This document shows positions 25,782 to 35,001 of a stretch of 64,000 nt of DNA, piece by piece. Every line of letters begins with the position of its first letter. Within the stretch, counting starts at the first letter, position 1. The DNA comes from an uncultured bacterium (GTDB lineage Bacteria > Cyanobacteriota > Vampirovibrionia > Gastranaerophilales > Gastranaerophilaceae). Where the stretch lies: assembly GCA_900319365.1 (NCBI GenBank), contig ONOE01000002.1, forward strand, positions 1 through 64,000, given 5' to 3'. A program made the position numbers and the translations under genes. Below the pieces are notes generated by a model. The model saw only the letters and a list, made by a program, of their open reading frames with translations. It did no database searches and had not been told where the DNA came from.

Positions 25782-28700
25782 AAGATGCCAATTTTTCTAC
25801 GTTTGTTCCTAATTTTGTGATTTGTTTTTCGATTTTGTCGATTTTTCTGTTTACAACGGGATCATCAAAATTTTCTACCATAGAAAGCAATTTGTCAATA
25901 TTTTTTTCTAAACGATCAATTCTTTCCTGCTGGTTTGCCATTTGTTCTTCAAGGCTTTCGACTTTTGAAAGTCTTTTTTCAAGTTTTAGGAATTGCGCAT
26001 TTCTTAATTCAAATTTTTCTTCAATTGCAGTGGTAATTTGATTGTTTACTGCTTTGCCGAGTGCCTCAAGCTGATCTTTAACGGCGTGTATACCGTCAGA
26101 ATTTGAAGAAATTTTATTTATGCTTTCACTTACATTGTCTATCCATTCTCCGATATATACAAGCGCCTGTCTGACGACGTTATCCGATTGCGCCGAGGTT
26201 TGTAGCATATCAGATAATTTGTCAACTTTGTCCGAGAGATTTCCGTTGAATCCCTCAATTCCCATATTTATTGCATCGTATGATTTGTCGGAATTGGCAA
26301 TCAGGAATTGAGTTTGCTCTTTGATTGATGTAATTTCGGATTTTAAATCTTTCATTTCTTCTTGAGTTAAAGAGTCAACTGATGACGTTATATTGTGAAG
26401 TTTGTCCGTGATTTCGGATAAATCAATAGCCTTTTCCTGCTCATCTTTTGCCTGCAAGTCATTAAGAGCAAGTCTTAATTTAGACAAATCTGTTTCAATA
26501 TCCTGCATTGAATACGTATAATCCGAGTCATTGCCTGAAGATGAGAGCAAATGCAATTGTTTATTTATCTGCTCGATATTTTTATTGATTTCGTTTGTTC
26601 GTTCTTCTACAAAATCTTTAATATCCTCTGTTTCTTCAACAAAAGAAACCTGATCAAATATGGTAACAACGGCCGCCATAATTGATTCTTTCATCTCTTT
26701 TACGGCTTTATTCAATTGTTCTGTATCAGATGAGGTATTTGAACTCAGATTGTTTAATTCTTGGCTCAGTTCATTTAAACATTTTTTGAATGCATCAAGA
26801 TTTTCTCCGGGCTCAAGCATTTTTATATAATCTTTCTGCTCGGAAATTAATGATTTAATGTCCTCTAATTCTTGTTCATTTGTACCTTTTGAAGATATTT
26901 CAACAAGCTTTTGGCTCAATTGTTCAAGCATTGAAGAAATCTTTTTGTCGGATTCCGATAATTTGTCGGAAACTTCCTCAAGCATTTCGGTATTTGAAGT
27001 ATCAGATACCATAACGTCCAATTTAGAACTGATTTGATCGATTTTTTTATTGAGTTCTTTTGAATTTGAATTTATGTATTCGTTGATGTCTTTTGCCCAA
27101 TCTTTATTCAGATTTTTCAGAACTTCATCAATTTTTGAATTTAAAGACATCATGAAATTTCCGTTAACGGTCGGAATTTGCAAAGATGATTGCTTTTCGT
27201 TGTTGTTATTGTTTTCTTTTTGCAGCTGTTCAACCGATGCACTTAAATTCCTGATGTCGTTTTGCAAAATATCAAATGCCTGTACAAAATCAAATTGATT
27301 TTCTTCCAAAATGTCATCTTGGCTGAAATCTTCAAGCTCATCATCTTCGTCTTTATCGTCTTGAGGTTCTTGCGGTTGTTCTTGAGGTTGAGTATTTAAA
27401 CTCATTTCATCAAGTTTTGCGCTGATTGTATTTAAAACATTTGTAATCTGCTCATTGTTTGAGGAAAGTTTTTCAATCTGTTTTCCGTATCTTGAAATAT
27501 CATCTTTTAAATCATCAATTGCCTCATCATCAAGTAATAAAGGCGCAGCCGTTACATCTGACGTCTGAACGGGCTCATCGCTTGTATTTTTAGCGGTAAG
27601 TTTTTTGAGTTTTGACTTAAAGCATTTTTTCAAATCTTCAATGGCTTCAAGAATATCATCATGGTTTATTGCTGTTGCAATAAGGGCTTTGATTTCGTCA
27701 TTTTGCGTCGTAATATTGTTATTTACGGTTTCTACGGCATCATTTATTAATTTTTCCTGACTTGTTTTAAATTCTTTTATGCTGTTAACGAATTGATTTA
27801 ATTCCGTCATTTTTTCAGGTGCCGGAGGAACAATAGCATCAAGAGATTTTTCCAGATAATCTCTTAACTCGTCCATCTTTAAAATAACCGAATCGTTATC
27901 CGTCATAATGAAATCTTTAAGGTTATTTTCGTTTTCTGAAAATTTATTGATAATTTTATTGTATAGTTTTTCGCTTTGGTCGCTATCTTCAGATAAGCTT
28001 TGATTACTTATTAATTCATTGTGCAGCGCTTCAATTTCTTTTTTGAGATAATCAATATTTGAATTTGCCGCAATTTGTTCAAGAGTTTGCTTTATAGGTT
28101 CAAGTTCGCTTACGAATTTTTCATTTTGAGATGTAAGATTTTCTGTTACATCAGTTGAAATCAATTGCAATTCGGATTTAAAATCTGCCAGTTTATCGCT
28201 TATTAAAGCAAGTTTATCTTCCTGCTCGGGTGCATTATCAACATCAGCAACGGAAAGTTCTTCAATAAGTCTCTGGATAGCAGATGTTTTTTCTTCAAGC
28301 AGATTTGTTTGGTATGCAATATTATTTGTTACATCTTGAGAGTTTTTAGAAGTAATATCCGTGATATTATTATTGATTTCGGTCAATTTATCGGATAAGA
28401 ATTGTTCTACTTTCTCAAAATAAATATCTTGCGAATCTTGCGTATCTTTTGGTTCGGACTCAATCAACAAATCTTTAATATCAGATATTTGTTCTTGCAG
28501 GGAATCGAGTTCCTTTATTGAATTAATGAGATTTCTATTTTCTTCATTGTCATTTTCAAGTTTTTGGCTCACTTCATCAAGCTTTTGAACGATTTGTTCC
28601 AAAGCCGTATCGTTATAAGATTGCCTGTCAGTTATGATTTTTTCTACATCTTGAATCTTTGCAATCAATTCATCGTACGATTTATCGGTAATTAAAGTTT

Positions 28701-30876
28701 TAATTTCCTGCAAATATTTTTCTACAAGTTCAATATCAGGAGCAATTTCACTATCAGCATTTTGAATATCCGTTGAATAGTTATCAACCAAACTTTTGAT
28801 TTCATCAAGTTTTGCTTTAATGATATTATTTTCGCCCATAAGAGTGTTTTGCATATAATCGCTCATTTGGCGCAGATTGTTTTCGGTATCCTGTTTTGAA
28901 TTTATAATTTCATCATTTGCGGTTTTAATATCTGCAACATCTTTTTGCAATTCGGGAATAATATTTGTTGCAAGGGACATTTCTTCAATTTTTTGATTAA
29001 GTTCGCCGAATTTTCCGTCAAGCGATGCTACGGTATTTGAAAAATCAAGGTTTTGCAGGGTTTCATCAATTTTTTTCTGAAGTCTTTGCATTTCTTCAAT
29101 GTTTGCCGTGCAGGAACCGGTATTTGTGCTCAATTTTGTAATGCAATATTTAAGCTCATCAATAAAGTCGTTAAATTCGCTTCTTGATACTATTTCGGAT
29201 ATTGAACGCTCTAAGTCCGATAGTTTGTCTATGATTTCTGTATTTGTTCTATTTTGTGCCTCATCTTGAAGAATACCTATTATTTCTTCAATTTTTTTAT
29301 CGATATTAACGATATTTTCGCCGACTTTATTAACATCGTAGCTTTGGGATAATTTTTCAAGCGCATCAATTATTTCATTTGTTCTGTATTGAATTTGGTC
29401 AACCGCATCGGCAGTTGATGCAAGTTCCATTTGCTGCGCAATTTTTGCGGAATTTTCTTTGATATTTGAATCAATCAACCAGCTTTCTATTGAGGTTGTT
29501 TTGTCATAAATATGCGAAAATTCTTTATCGAAATTGATTTCAGATATTTTACTGCTTATATTTTTTTGATTTTCCTCCAATTCGGGAAGTTTATTTAATT
29601 TTTCATCAATAGAGTCAGCTTTTGCTTGCAAAGTCTGATAATTTTCGCTTGACGTTGAAAGCAATTTTTCGATATCACTTTTTTGTGGCAAAAGCGTAAG
29701 CATTTCCGATACAGCTTTTTTCAAATCATAAGATGTATCGGTTGAAATGGTTTTAAAGCTTTCATTAATGTTTGAAATCATTGCATCGTTTAAATCGGAA
29801 ACGATATTTTTGATGGTATCGAGTTCTTTTTGCAACTGTGCTATTTGTTCTCTGACACCTGATAAATCGTTTCTGACGTCTGTTGTTTGAATGCTGTTTA
29901 GCAATGTGTCGGCAAGTGAATAAAGCTTTTCAAGTCCTGTCGAAAGCTCCTGTGCATCGGGCAGCTTTTCCATATTCTCTGCAATATGGCTCAATTCCTG
30001 TTTGATATTATCCGTTTCATCAAGCATATCGCTGCTTAATTTCTTAATATCGGGGATATTTACCGTGTGTCCCGCAATAGATGATGCAGAATCTTTTAAT
30101 TGCGAAATCTCACTTTTTTCGGGCAAGGTGCCGAGTTTTTGCTCGATATCGTCCGTTTTTTGCGAAATAGCTTCAATAATTGTTTTTGTCGTTTTTAAAT
30201 CTTCATTTGTTGCGACATTATTTAATATTCTTTCGAGTTTTTCGTCATAATCGTTTAATGATTTTATTTGAACGGTTAAATCACCGATTGATTTATAAAT
30301 CCATTCTATTTGAGAAATGACCTTTTCGTTGCTTCTTAAAGGATCAAAATTCATAAGCATGGAAATAATTGATTTGAGATTTGCATTTATACCGTCAACC
30401 GTATTTTTATAAGAAAGGTTTATATTTTCGGAATCTTTTCTCAAAAGAGATATTGTTCTCATAATATCTTCTTTGTCGGTTTTGTTATTTACCATTTGGG
30501 TTAATTTTGTTTCAACACCGCCAAGAATGGCTTTGCCCTGACGTGCTTCTGAAAAAAGATTGTTTATGCCTTTTGAAAAAGATTCAAATAAATCTTTCAT
30601 ATCTGAATTTTTGACGGCTAAATTTTGGGTCGAATAAACGGCTTTGAGCGCTTTTTCAATATCTTCAAACTTGTTTAAAGTCGTTGTGTACTTGTTTTCG
30701 ACAGAATTTGCAAGTTCATTTATATATGACTTTACAAGTTCATACTCCTCTTTATTATCCGCATTGCTTGCGGTTGCTTCAATAAGTGCCGATAAACGGT
30801 TTAAATTATCGGTATTTATATCGTTTGATTTTTGCAGCGAATTTAGCAAATCAATTATTTTATCTTCTTGAGCCAT
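25771..30876 (-). CDS. Giant coiled-coil protein, 1701 aa
   Basis: One uninterrupted frame. The chain is almost entirely heptad-like, acidic and rich in Ile/Leu/Ser/Asn/Asp/Lys, with no signal peptide, no membrane span and almost no Cys or Trp. Many segments share a loose pattern such as LPEKSEISQLKDSA, LPQKSDIEKLLSTS and LPELEENQKNISSK, suggesting internal duplication. A short acidic break (DDKDEDDELEDFSQDD) lies near residue 1185. The C-terminus has long regular heptads. Such proteins form rods and act as cytoskeletal scaffolds, tape measures or adhesion fibres; nothing here decides which. The Shine-Dalgarno AAGGGATTTGAA precedes ATG 30876. Alone with glcD, which overlaps its 3' end. Confidence 0.85.
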   Translation of the reverse strand: MAQEDKIIDLLNSLQKSNDINTDNLNRLSALIEATASNADNKEEYELVKSYINELANSVENKYTTTLNKFEDIEKALKAVYSTQNLAVKNSDMKDLFESFSKGINNLFSEARQGKAILGGVETKLTQMVNNKTDKEDIMRTISLLRKDSENINLSYKNTVDGINANLKSIISMLMNFDPLRSNEKVISQIEWIYKSIGDLTVQIKSLNDYDEKLERILNNVATNEDLKTTKTIIEAISQKTDDIEQKLGTLPEKSEISQLKDSASSIAGHTVNIPDIKKLSSDMLDETDNIKQELSHIAENMEKLPDAQELSTGLEKLYSLADTLLNSIQTTDVRNDLSGVREQIAQLQKELDTIKNIVSDLNDAMISNINESFKTISTDTSYDLKKAVSEMLTLLPQKSDIEKLLSTSSENYQTLQAKADSIDEKLNKLPELEENQKNISSKISEINFDKEFSHIYDKTTSIESWLIDSNIKENSAKIAQQMELASTADAVDQIQYRTNEIIDALEKLSQSYDVNKVGENIVNIDKKIEEIIGILQDEAQNRTNTEIIDKLSDLERSISEIVSRSEFNDFIDELKYCITKLSTNTGSCTANIEEMQRLQKKIDETLQNLDFSNTVASLDGKFGELNQKIEEMSLATNIIPELQKDVADIKTANDEIINSKQDTENNLRQMSDYMQNTLMGENNIIKAKLDEIKSLVDNYSTDIQNADSEIAPDIELVEKYLQEIKTLITDKSYDELIAKIQDVEKIITDRQSYNDTALEQIVQKLDEVSQKLENDNEENRNLINSIKELDSLQEQISDIKDLLIESEPKDTQDSQDIYFEKVEQFLSDKLTEINNNITDITSKNSQDVTNNIAYQTNLLEEKTSAIQRLIEELSVADVDNAPEQEDKLALISDKLADFKSELQLISTDVTENLTSQNEKFVSELEPIKQTLEQIAANSNIDYLKKEIEALHNELISNQSLSEDSDQSEKLYNKIINKFSENENNLKDFIMTDNDSVILKMDELRDYLEKSLDAIVPPAPEKMTELNQFVNSIKEFKTSQEKLINDAVETVNNNITTQNDEIKALIATAINHDDILEAIEDLKKCFKSKLKKLTAKNTSDEPVQTSDVTAAPLLLDDEAIDDLKDDISRYGKQIEKLSSNNEQITNVLNTISAKLDEMSLNTQPQEQPQEPQDDKDEDDELEDFSQDDILEENQFDFVQAFDILQNDIRNLSASVEQLQKENNNNNEKQSSLQIPTVNGNFMMSLNSKIDEVLKNLNKDWAKDINEYINSNSKELNKKIDQISSKLDVMVSDTSNTEMLEEVSDKLSESDKKISSMLEQLSQKLVEISSKGTNEQELEDIKSLISEQKDYIKMLEPGENLDAFKKCLNELSQELNNLSSNTSSDTEQLNKAVKEMKESIMAAVVTIFDQVSFVEETEDIKDFVEERTNEINKNIEQINKQLHLLSSSGNDSDYTYSMQDIETDLSKLRLALNDLQAKDEQEKAIDLSEITDKLHNITSSVDSLTQEEMKDLKSEITSIKEQTQFLIANSDKSYDAINMGIEGFNGNLSDKVDKLSDMLQTSAQSDNVVRQALVYIGEWIDNVSESINKISSNSDGIHAVKDQLEALGKAVNNQITTAIEEKFELRNAQFLKLEKRLSKVESLEEQMANQQERIDRLEKNIDKLLSMVENFDDPVVNRKIDKIEKQITKLGTNVEKLASYVD

Positions 30877-31053
30877 TTCAAATCCCTTAAAAATATATAA
30901 CTATCCCTATGTTAAAATTCTATCAAGATTTTAAATAATAGTAAATTTATTTACAGATTTTTATTACAAATGTTAAGAATTAGTCGTTTTTATTCTTGCA
31001 AAATATTAGTTGGTGCTAAAATATTATTAGATTAGTTTTTTAAGAGGGGTAGC

Positions 31054-31266
31054 ATGAGTCACATAGTTATAGATACATCAAAATGCAAAGCATGTTATTT
31101 GTGTGTGGATGAATGTCCTAAGCATTTAATAAAAATAAGTGATAAAACAAACAAATCGGGAGCAAGAGTTGTAGAGTTCCAAGACCCGCAGCATCAATGT
31201 TTAGGTTGCGCAATGTGTGCGACAAGATGCCCTGATTTGGCTATCACGGAAGTTTATAAAGATTAG
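31054..31266 (+). CDS. korD: 2-oxoglutarate:ferredoxin oxidoreductase, ferredoxin (delta) subunit
   Basis: 70 residues with two 4Fe-4S clusters: CKACYLCVDECP and CLGCAMCATRCP. It is the small electron-transfer subunit that passes electrons from the TPP site to ferredoxin. First of a four-gene cluster (korDABC). Shine-Dalgarno GAGGGG before ATG 31054. Confidence 0.93.
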   Translation: MSHIVIDTSKCKACYLCVDECPKHLIKISDKTNKSGARVVEFQDPQHQCLGCAMCATRCPDLAITEVYKD

Positions 31267-31290
31267 TAAATAAAGTTAAAAGGGATAAAA

Positions 31291-32355
31291 ATGACAGCAA
31301 CAATAACCGATAAAAAAATATTAATGAAAGGTAATTATGCAATAGCAAACGCTGCCGTATTGGCAGGCTGTCAATGCTATTTCGGGTATCCGATTACCCC
31401 GCAGAGCGAAATCGGTGAATTTATGAGCGGTAAAATGCAGGAACTTCACAGAGCTTACGTTTCGGCTGAAAGTGAACTTGCTGCCATAAATATGACTATA
31501 GGCGCCTGTTCAACGGGGGTTAAAGCCATGACTTCATCTTCGTCATGTGCTGTTGCCTTGATGCAGGAAGGCTTGTCTTATGCAACATCGGATCAGTTGC
31601 CGATTGTTTTGGTCAGTGTTATGAGAGGCGGTCCGGGGTTAGGTAATATTTATCCTTCTCAGGGTGATTATTTTCAGGCAACTCGAGGCGGCGGAAACGG
31701 AGATTATCATTTAATCGTTCTTGCTCCGTCAACGGTTCAGGAATGTGCAGATTTAACATATAAAGCTTTCTATCTTGCTCAAAAATACAGAAATCCGACC
31801 GTATTGCTTGCAGACGGATTGTTGGGGCAGATGATGGAGCCCGTTAAATTCAAACCTTATCCGTACCCTGAAATTGATAATTCGGATTGGGCGCTTGACG
31901 GTGCTAAGGGACGTGATGGCAGAATTATCAGATCTTATGCTCCGTTAGCTGACGATCAATGCATATTCTTAGAAAAATTATTTAATAAATATAAACAATT
32001 AGAAGAAAACGAAACCGAATGGGAAGAAATCGGAACGGAAGATGCAGATATTATTTTAATAGCTTTCGGCTCTACCGCAAGAAACGTTAAAACCGCTGCA
32101 AAAATATGCAGGCAAAAAGGTTTAAAGGTTGGCGTCTTAAGACCGATTACATTGTTCCCGTTCCCGTCTAAAAGAATCAGCGAATTATCAAAATCGGCAA
32201 AGAAAATATACAGCGTTGAAGTAAATATGGGACAAATGATTCAGGATATAAAACTTGCCGTAAACGGTCAGGCTCCCGTTGAACTTATCAACAGACCCGT
32301 AGGCAATCCGCCTGCACCCGAGGAGATAGTTAGCAGAATTGAGGAGTCAATATAA
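31291..32355 (+). CDS. korA: 2-oxoglutarate:ferredoxin oxidoreductase, alpha subunit
   Basis: 354 residues. FGYPITPQSEIGE, the pyrimidine-binding domain and the transketolase C-terminal-like part (IAFGSTARNVKTA...VGVLRPITLFPFP) define the alpha subunit of the 2-oxoacid oxidoreductases. The complex oxidises 2-oxoglutarate (or a branched-chain 2-oxoacid) to the acyl-CoA with ferredoxin reduction, an anaerobic alternative to the 2-oxoglutarate dehydrogenase. Ends with TAATG overlap into korB. Confidence 0.94.
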   Translation: MTATITDKKILMKGNYAIANAAVLAGCQCYFGYPITPQSEIGEFMSGKMQELHRAYVSAESELAAINMTIGACSTGVKAMTSSSSCAVALMQEGLSYATSDQLPIVLVSVMRGGPGLGNIYPSQGDYFQATRGGGNGDYHLIVLAPSTVQECADLTYKAFYLAQKYRNPTVLLADGLLGQMMEPVKFKPYPYPEIDNSDWALDGAKGRDGRIIRSYAPLADDQCIFLEKLFNKYKQLEENETEWEEIGTEDADIILIAFGSTARNVKTAAKICRQKGLKVGVLRPITLFPFPSKRISELSKSAKKIYSVEVNMGQMIQDIKLAVNGQAPVELINRPVGNPPAPEEIVSRIEESI

Positions 32356-33101
32356 TGGCAACACAAGTTTTTAAAATAGCTGAAAGTTTCAGAAAAGATA
32401 CAAGATATACGTTTTGTCCGGGGTGCGATCACGGTGTAGCGGTAAGATTGGTTGCCGAATGTCTTGATGAACTCGGATTAAGAGATAACGCAATTGCAGC
32501 ATGCTCAATAGGCTGCTCTGTTACGATATATGACTTTTTAAACGTAGATTCAATTGAAGCACCTCACGGAAGGGCATGTGCCGTTGCAACAGGTGTAAAA
32601 AGAGCAAAACCCGATAAATTCGTATTTACTTATCAGGGGGACGGCGATTTTGCATCAATCGGACTTGCAGAAAGCACTCACGCCGCTTTAAGGGGTGAAA
32701 ATATTTCCGCAATTTGTATAAACAATACGACTTACGGTATGACAGGAGGTCAATTGGGACCTACTACATTACTGGGACAGGTAACAACAACCTCTCCTAC
32801 GGGACGTAATCTTGAATATTACGGATATCCTATAAAAATTGCCGAGCATATCGCATTATGTGACGGTACGGCTTTTAGCGCAAGAGTTTCTCTTGACACC
32901 GTTGCAAATATTAAAAAAGCTAAACAGGCAATTAAAAAAGCGTTTGAAATTCAAATGAAAGGTTTGGGATTCAGCTTTGTTGAAATTCTTTCAACCTGTC
33001 CTACAAACTGGAAGATGTCGCCGCAAAAGGCTCATCAAAGAGTTAAAGAAGAAATGATGCCGATATTCAAGCCGGGAATTTACAAAGATATAACAAAATA
33101 A
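32355..33101 (+). CDS. korB: 2-oxoglutarate:ferredoxin oxidoreductase, beta subunit
   Basis: 248 residues. FCPGCDHG, GCSV and the TPP/Mg motif GDGDFASIGLAE...NNTTYGMTGGQ are clear; TPP-bound decarboxylation occurs here. CPTNWKMSP near the C-terminus is characteristic of the 2-oxoglutarate/2-ketoisovalerate branch. Translationally coupled to korA. Followed by a 124-nt spacer holding REP palindromes. Confidence 0.95.
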   Translation: MATQVFKIAESFRKDTRYTFCPGCDHGVAVRLVAECLDELGLRDNAIAACSIGCSVTIYDFLNVDSIEAPHGRACAVATGVKRAKPDKFVFTYQGDGDFASIGLAESTHAALRGENISAICINNTTYGMTGGQLGPTTLLGQVTTTSPTGRNLEYYGYPIKIAEHIALCDGTAFSARVSLDTVANIKKAKQAIKKAFEIQMKGLGFSFVEILSTCPTNWKMSPQKAHQRVKEEMMPIFKPGIYKDITK

Positions 33102-33145
33102 TAATATAAAGATACTGAGGCTCCAGGGCTCTAAGAATTTACAAA

Positions 33146-33197
33146 GTAGGTCGGGATTGCTATCCCGAAGTCAAGCAGACAGGCATTACGATGCCAC
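33146..33197. repeat. Paired REP palindromes (REPIN-like) inside the kor operon
   Basis: First unit: GTAG at 33146, then stem TCGGGAT/ATCCCGA (33151-33157 with 33162-33168) and loop TGCT. Second, inverted unit: stem GGCAT/ATGCC (33182-33186 with 33191-33195), headed on the minus strand by GTGG (33197-33194). A GTRG head plus a hairpin is the hallmark of RAYT-transposase-mobilised REPs. A close relative of unit 1 occurs at 42954. Confidence 0.65.
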
Positions 33198-33225
33198 AGA
33201 AATAAGTAAGTAAAAGGAACAAACA

Positions 33226-33774
33226 ATGGAAAAAGATTTTATAATAGCAGGATTTGGCGGACAGGGTGTATTACTTGCAGGGGAAGTACTTGCAAATGCA
33301 TTTATGCTTGATGATAAAAACGTTACCTGGTATCCGTCTTACGGTGCTGAAATGAGAGGCGGGACGGTTAATTGTACCGTCGTAATGTCAGATGAAGAAG
33401 TAAGTGCCGTTCAAAAGACAAGCGCAGATTTTATTATCGTATTAAATCAGGCTTCTTTTGATAAATATACATCTTGGGTTAAAAAAGGCGGTTCGATTAT
33501 CGTTAATTCTTCTCTTGCTGCTATTAAAAAGACAAGAGATGACATCAATTACATTTTCGTTCCGATTACCAAGATGGCACAAGAAACCCTCGGTAACATC
33601 AAGATGTCCAATATCCTGTCTTTAGGAATTTTATCAAAAATCAGTAAGCTTGTTTCAATTGAAACTTTAGAAAAAGCTTTACATAATGTTATCCCTCCTC
33701 ACAGGGCTCATTTAATTCCAAAAAATATTCAAGCTTTAAAACTCGGTTATGAGTATGATTTATTGAAGATTTAG
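33226..33774 (+). CDS. korC: 2-oxoglutarate:ferredoxin oxidoreductase, gamma subunit
   Basis: 182 residues. IAGFGGQGVLLAGEVLANA and YPSYGAEMRGGTVNC are the standard gamma-subunit motifs. Shine-Dalgarno AAAAGGAAC before ATG 33226. Separated from korB by REP palindromes, which could alter the relative expression or mRNA stability of this last subunit. Confidence 0.95.
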   Translation: MEKDFIIAGFGGQGVLLAGEVLANAFMLDDKNVTWYPSYGAEMRGGTVNCTVVMSDEEVSAVQKTSADFIIVLNQASFDKYTSWVKKGGSIIVNSSLAAIKKTRDDINYIFVPITKMAQETLGNIKMSNILSLGILSKISKLVSIETLEKALHNVIPPHRAHLIPKNIQALKLGYEYDLLKI

Positions 33775-33852
33775 TTCAAAATCACCTAAAAAGTTGATTT
33801 TAAATTTGTAGAAAGAGTATATTCTTCATGTGTAAACAGAAAGGTCTTAGAA

Positions 33853-34086
33853 GTGAAGAAAAAACTAATTGCATCTATACATGATAAAGAGATACAACTG
33901 GCGAAATTAAAAGAGCATATAGATAAAAGTCGTATTTGTTCGGATTTATATGACAAGGTTTTAATCGAAAAAGCCATTCTTAATAAACAACTTGATAATT
34001 TAAAACAAAAATCCATGGCAAATAAAATTAAATCATTATTCACTCCAAAAGGTGAAAAATTAATCTGTGATTATTTTAAAGGTTAA
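33853..34086 (+). CDS. Small charged helical protein, 77 aa
   Basis: The frame starts with GTG at 33853 (MKKKLIASIHDKEIQLAKLKEHIDK...) and is predicted to be one long coiled helix with a basic end. Only a weak Shine-Dalgarno (AAAGG, 11 nt upstream) is present. It overlaps the stop of convergent nagA by 4 nt. Codon pattern looks coding; no family is recognised. Confidence 0.5.
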   Translation: MKKKLIASIHDKEIQLAKLKEHIDKSRICSDLYDKVLIEKAILNKQLDNLKQKSMANKIKSLFTPKGEKLICDYFKG

Positions 34087-34985
34087 TTTGAAACTTTTAA
34101 AATGTTAAAATCCTCATCCCATTCAATATAACCCTCAAGGTCAATATTGTGGTATTTGTACGGATTATTTATAAATTCGGTATTTAGCAATTTTTTTTGC
34201 GCAAGAATTTTTATAATATCGGGTAAAAGTTTTGAACTTCCTGCAAGCGTTCCGTCTGCTCCTGCTGCTCTGTTCCCGTCAAAATAGACCTTTGAACCCG
34301 CAAAAATAAATTCTTTTAATTTGCTGTGAGTGCAAGGCAAACAATCTGACATCAAAATAATTTTATCGGTCGGTTTTGCTTTAAAAAGCAATTTCAACGC
34401 ATCATCGCTAACATGAACCCCGTCTGCAATAATTTCCGTGTAGATATTGTCATTTATCAATGCACTTAATGCAGTAGACCTTCCTCGATGAACAACACCT
34501 GACATTGCATTATATGTGTGAGTTGTTCCGCTGCAGCCTGTCAAATCGCCTCCGATACAATGTCCTGCCTGAACCTTAATTCCTTTTTTGTTCAAATACG
34601 GGATTAAATCAGGTGAACATAATTCGGGCGCAAGAGTTACTATTTTTATGAAATCATCTGCTACAAGATTAAAGTTTTCAATTGTAGGCTTTAAAAACAG
34701 CTTTTCGTCGTGAATCCCTTTTTTTTCGGGGTTAAGAAAAATCCCTTCAAGGTGAACTCCGAGAATTTTAGCTCCCTCTTTTTGCTTTTGAGCAGCGGTT
34801 TTTATTATTGAAATTTGACTTTTAATATTTTCAACGCTGTCAGTTACAAGGGTTGGAAAAATCCCGCCGACACCTTCAGTTTTGATTTTTTGCGCCAAAT
34901 CTAAAACATCTTCGACGGAAGCTTTGTTAAAATCTATTCCGTAACATCCATGGAAATGCTGTTCTATTAAAAGTTTCGTTCTCAT
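34083..34985 (-). CDS. nagA: N-acetylglucosamine-6-phosphate deacetylase, short form
   Basis: 300 residues, shorter than typical NagA (about 380) because the N-terminal beta-sandwich strands are missing: the protein begins almost at the HFHG metal site. Other landmarks are GVHLEGIFLNP, AGHCIGG, THTYNAMSGVVHRGRS, IADGVHVS and the catalytic Asp in LMSDCLP. It deacetylates GlcNAc-6-P in amino-sugar and cell-wall recycling. It lies 16 nt after murE in a wall-synthesis operon. Shine-Dalgarno AAGGAA. Confidence 0.88.
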   Translation of the reverse strand: MRTKLLIEQHFHGCYGIDFNKASVEDVLDLAQKIKTEGVGGIFPTLVTDSVENIKSQISIIKTAAQKQKEGAKILGVHLEGIFLNPEKKGIHDEKLFLKPTIENFNLVADDFIKIVTLAPELCSPDLIPYLNKKGIKVQAGHCIGGDLTGCSGTTHTYNAMSGVVHRGRSTALSALINDNIYTEIIADGVHVSDDALKLLFKAKPTDKIILMSDCLPCTHSKLKEFIFAGSKVYFDGNRAAGADGTLAGSSKLLPDIIKILAQKKLLNTEFINNPYKYHNIDLEGYIEWDEDFNILKVSN

Positions 34986-35001
34986 AAAAAATTCCTTTTT
35001 T

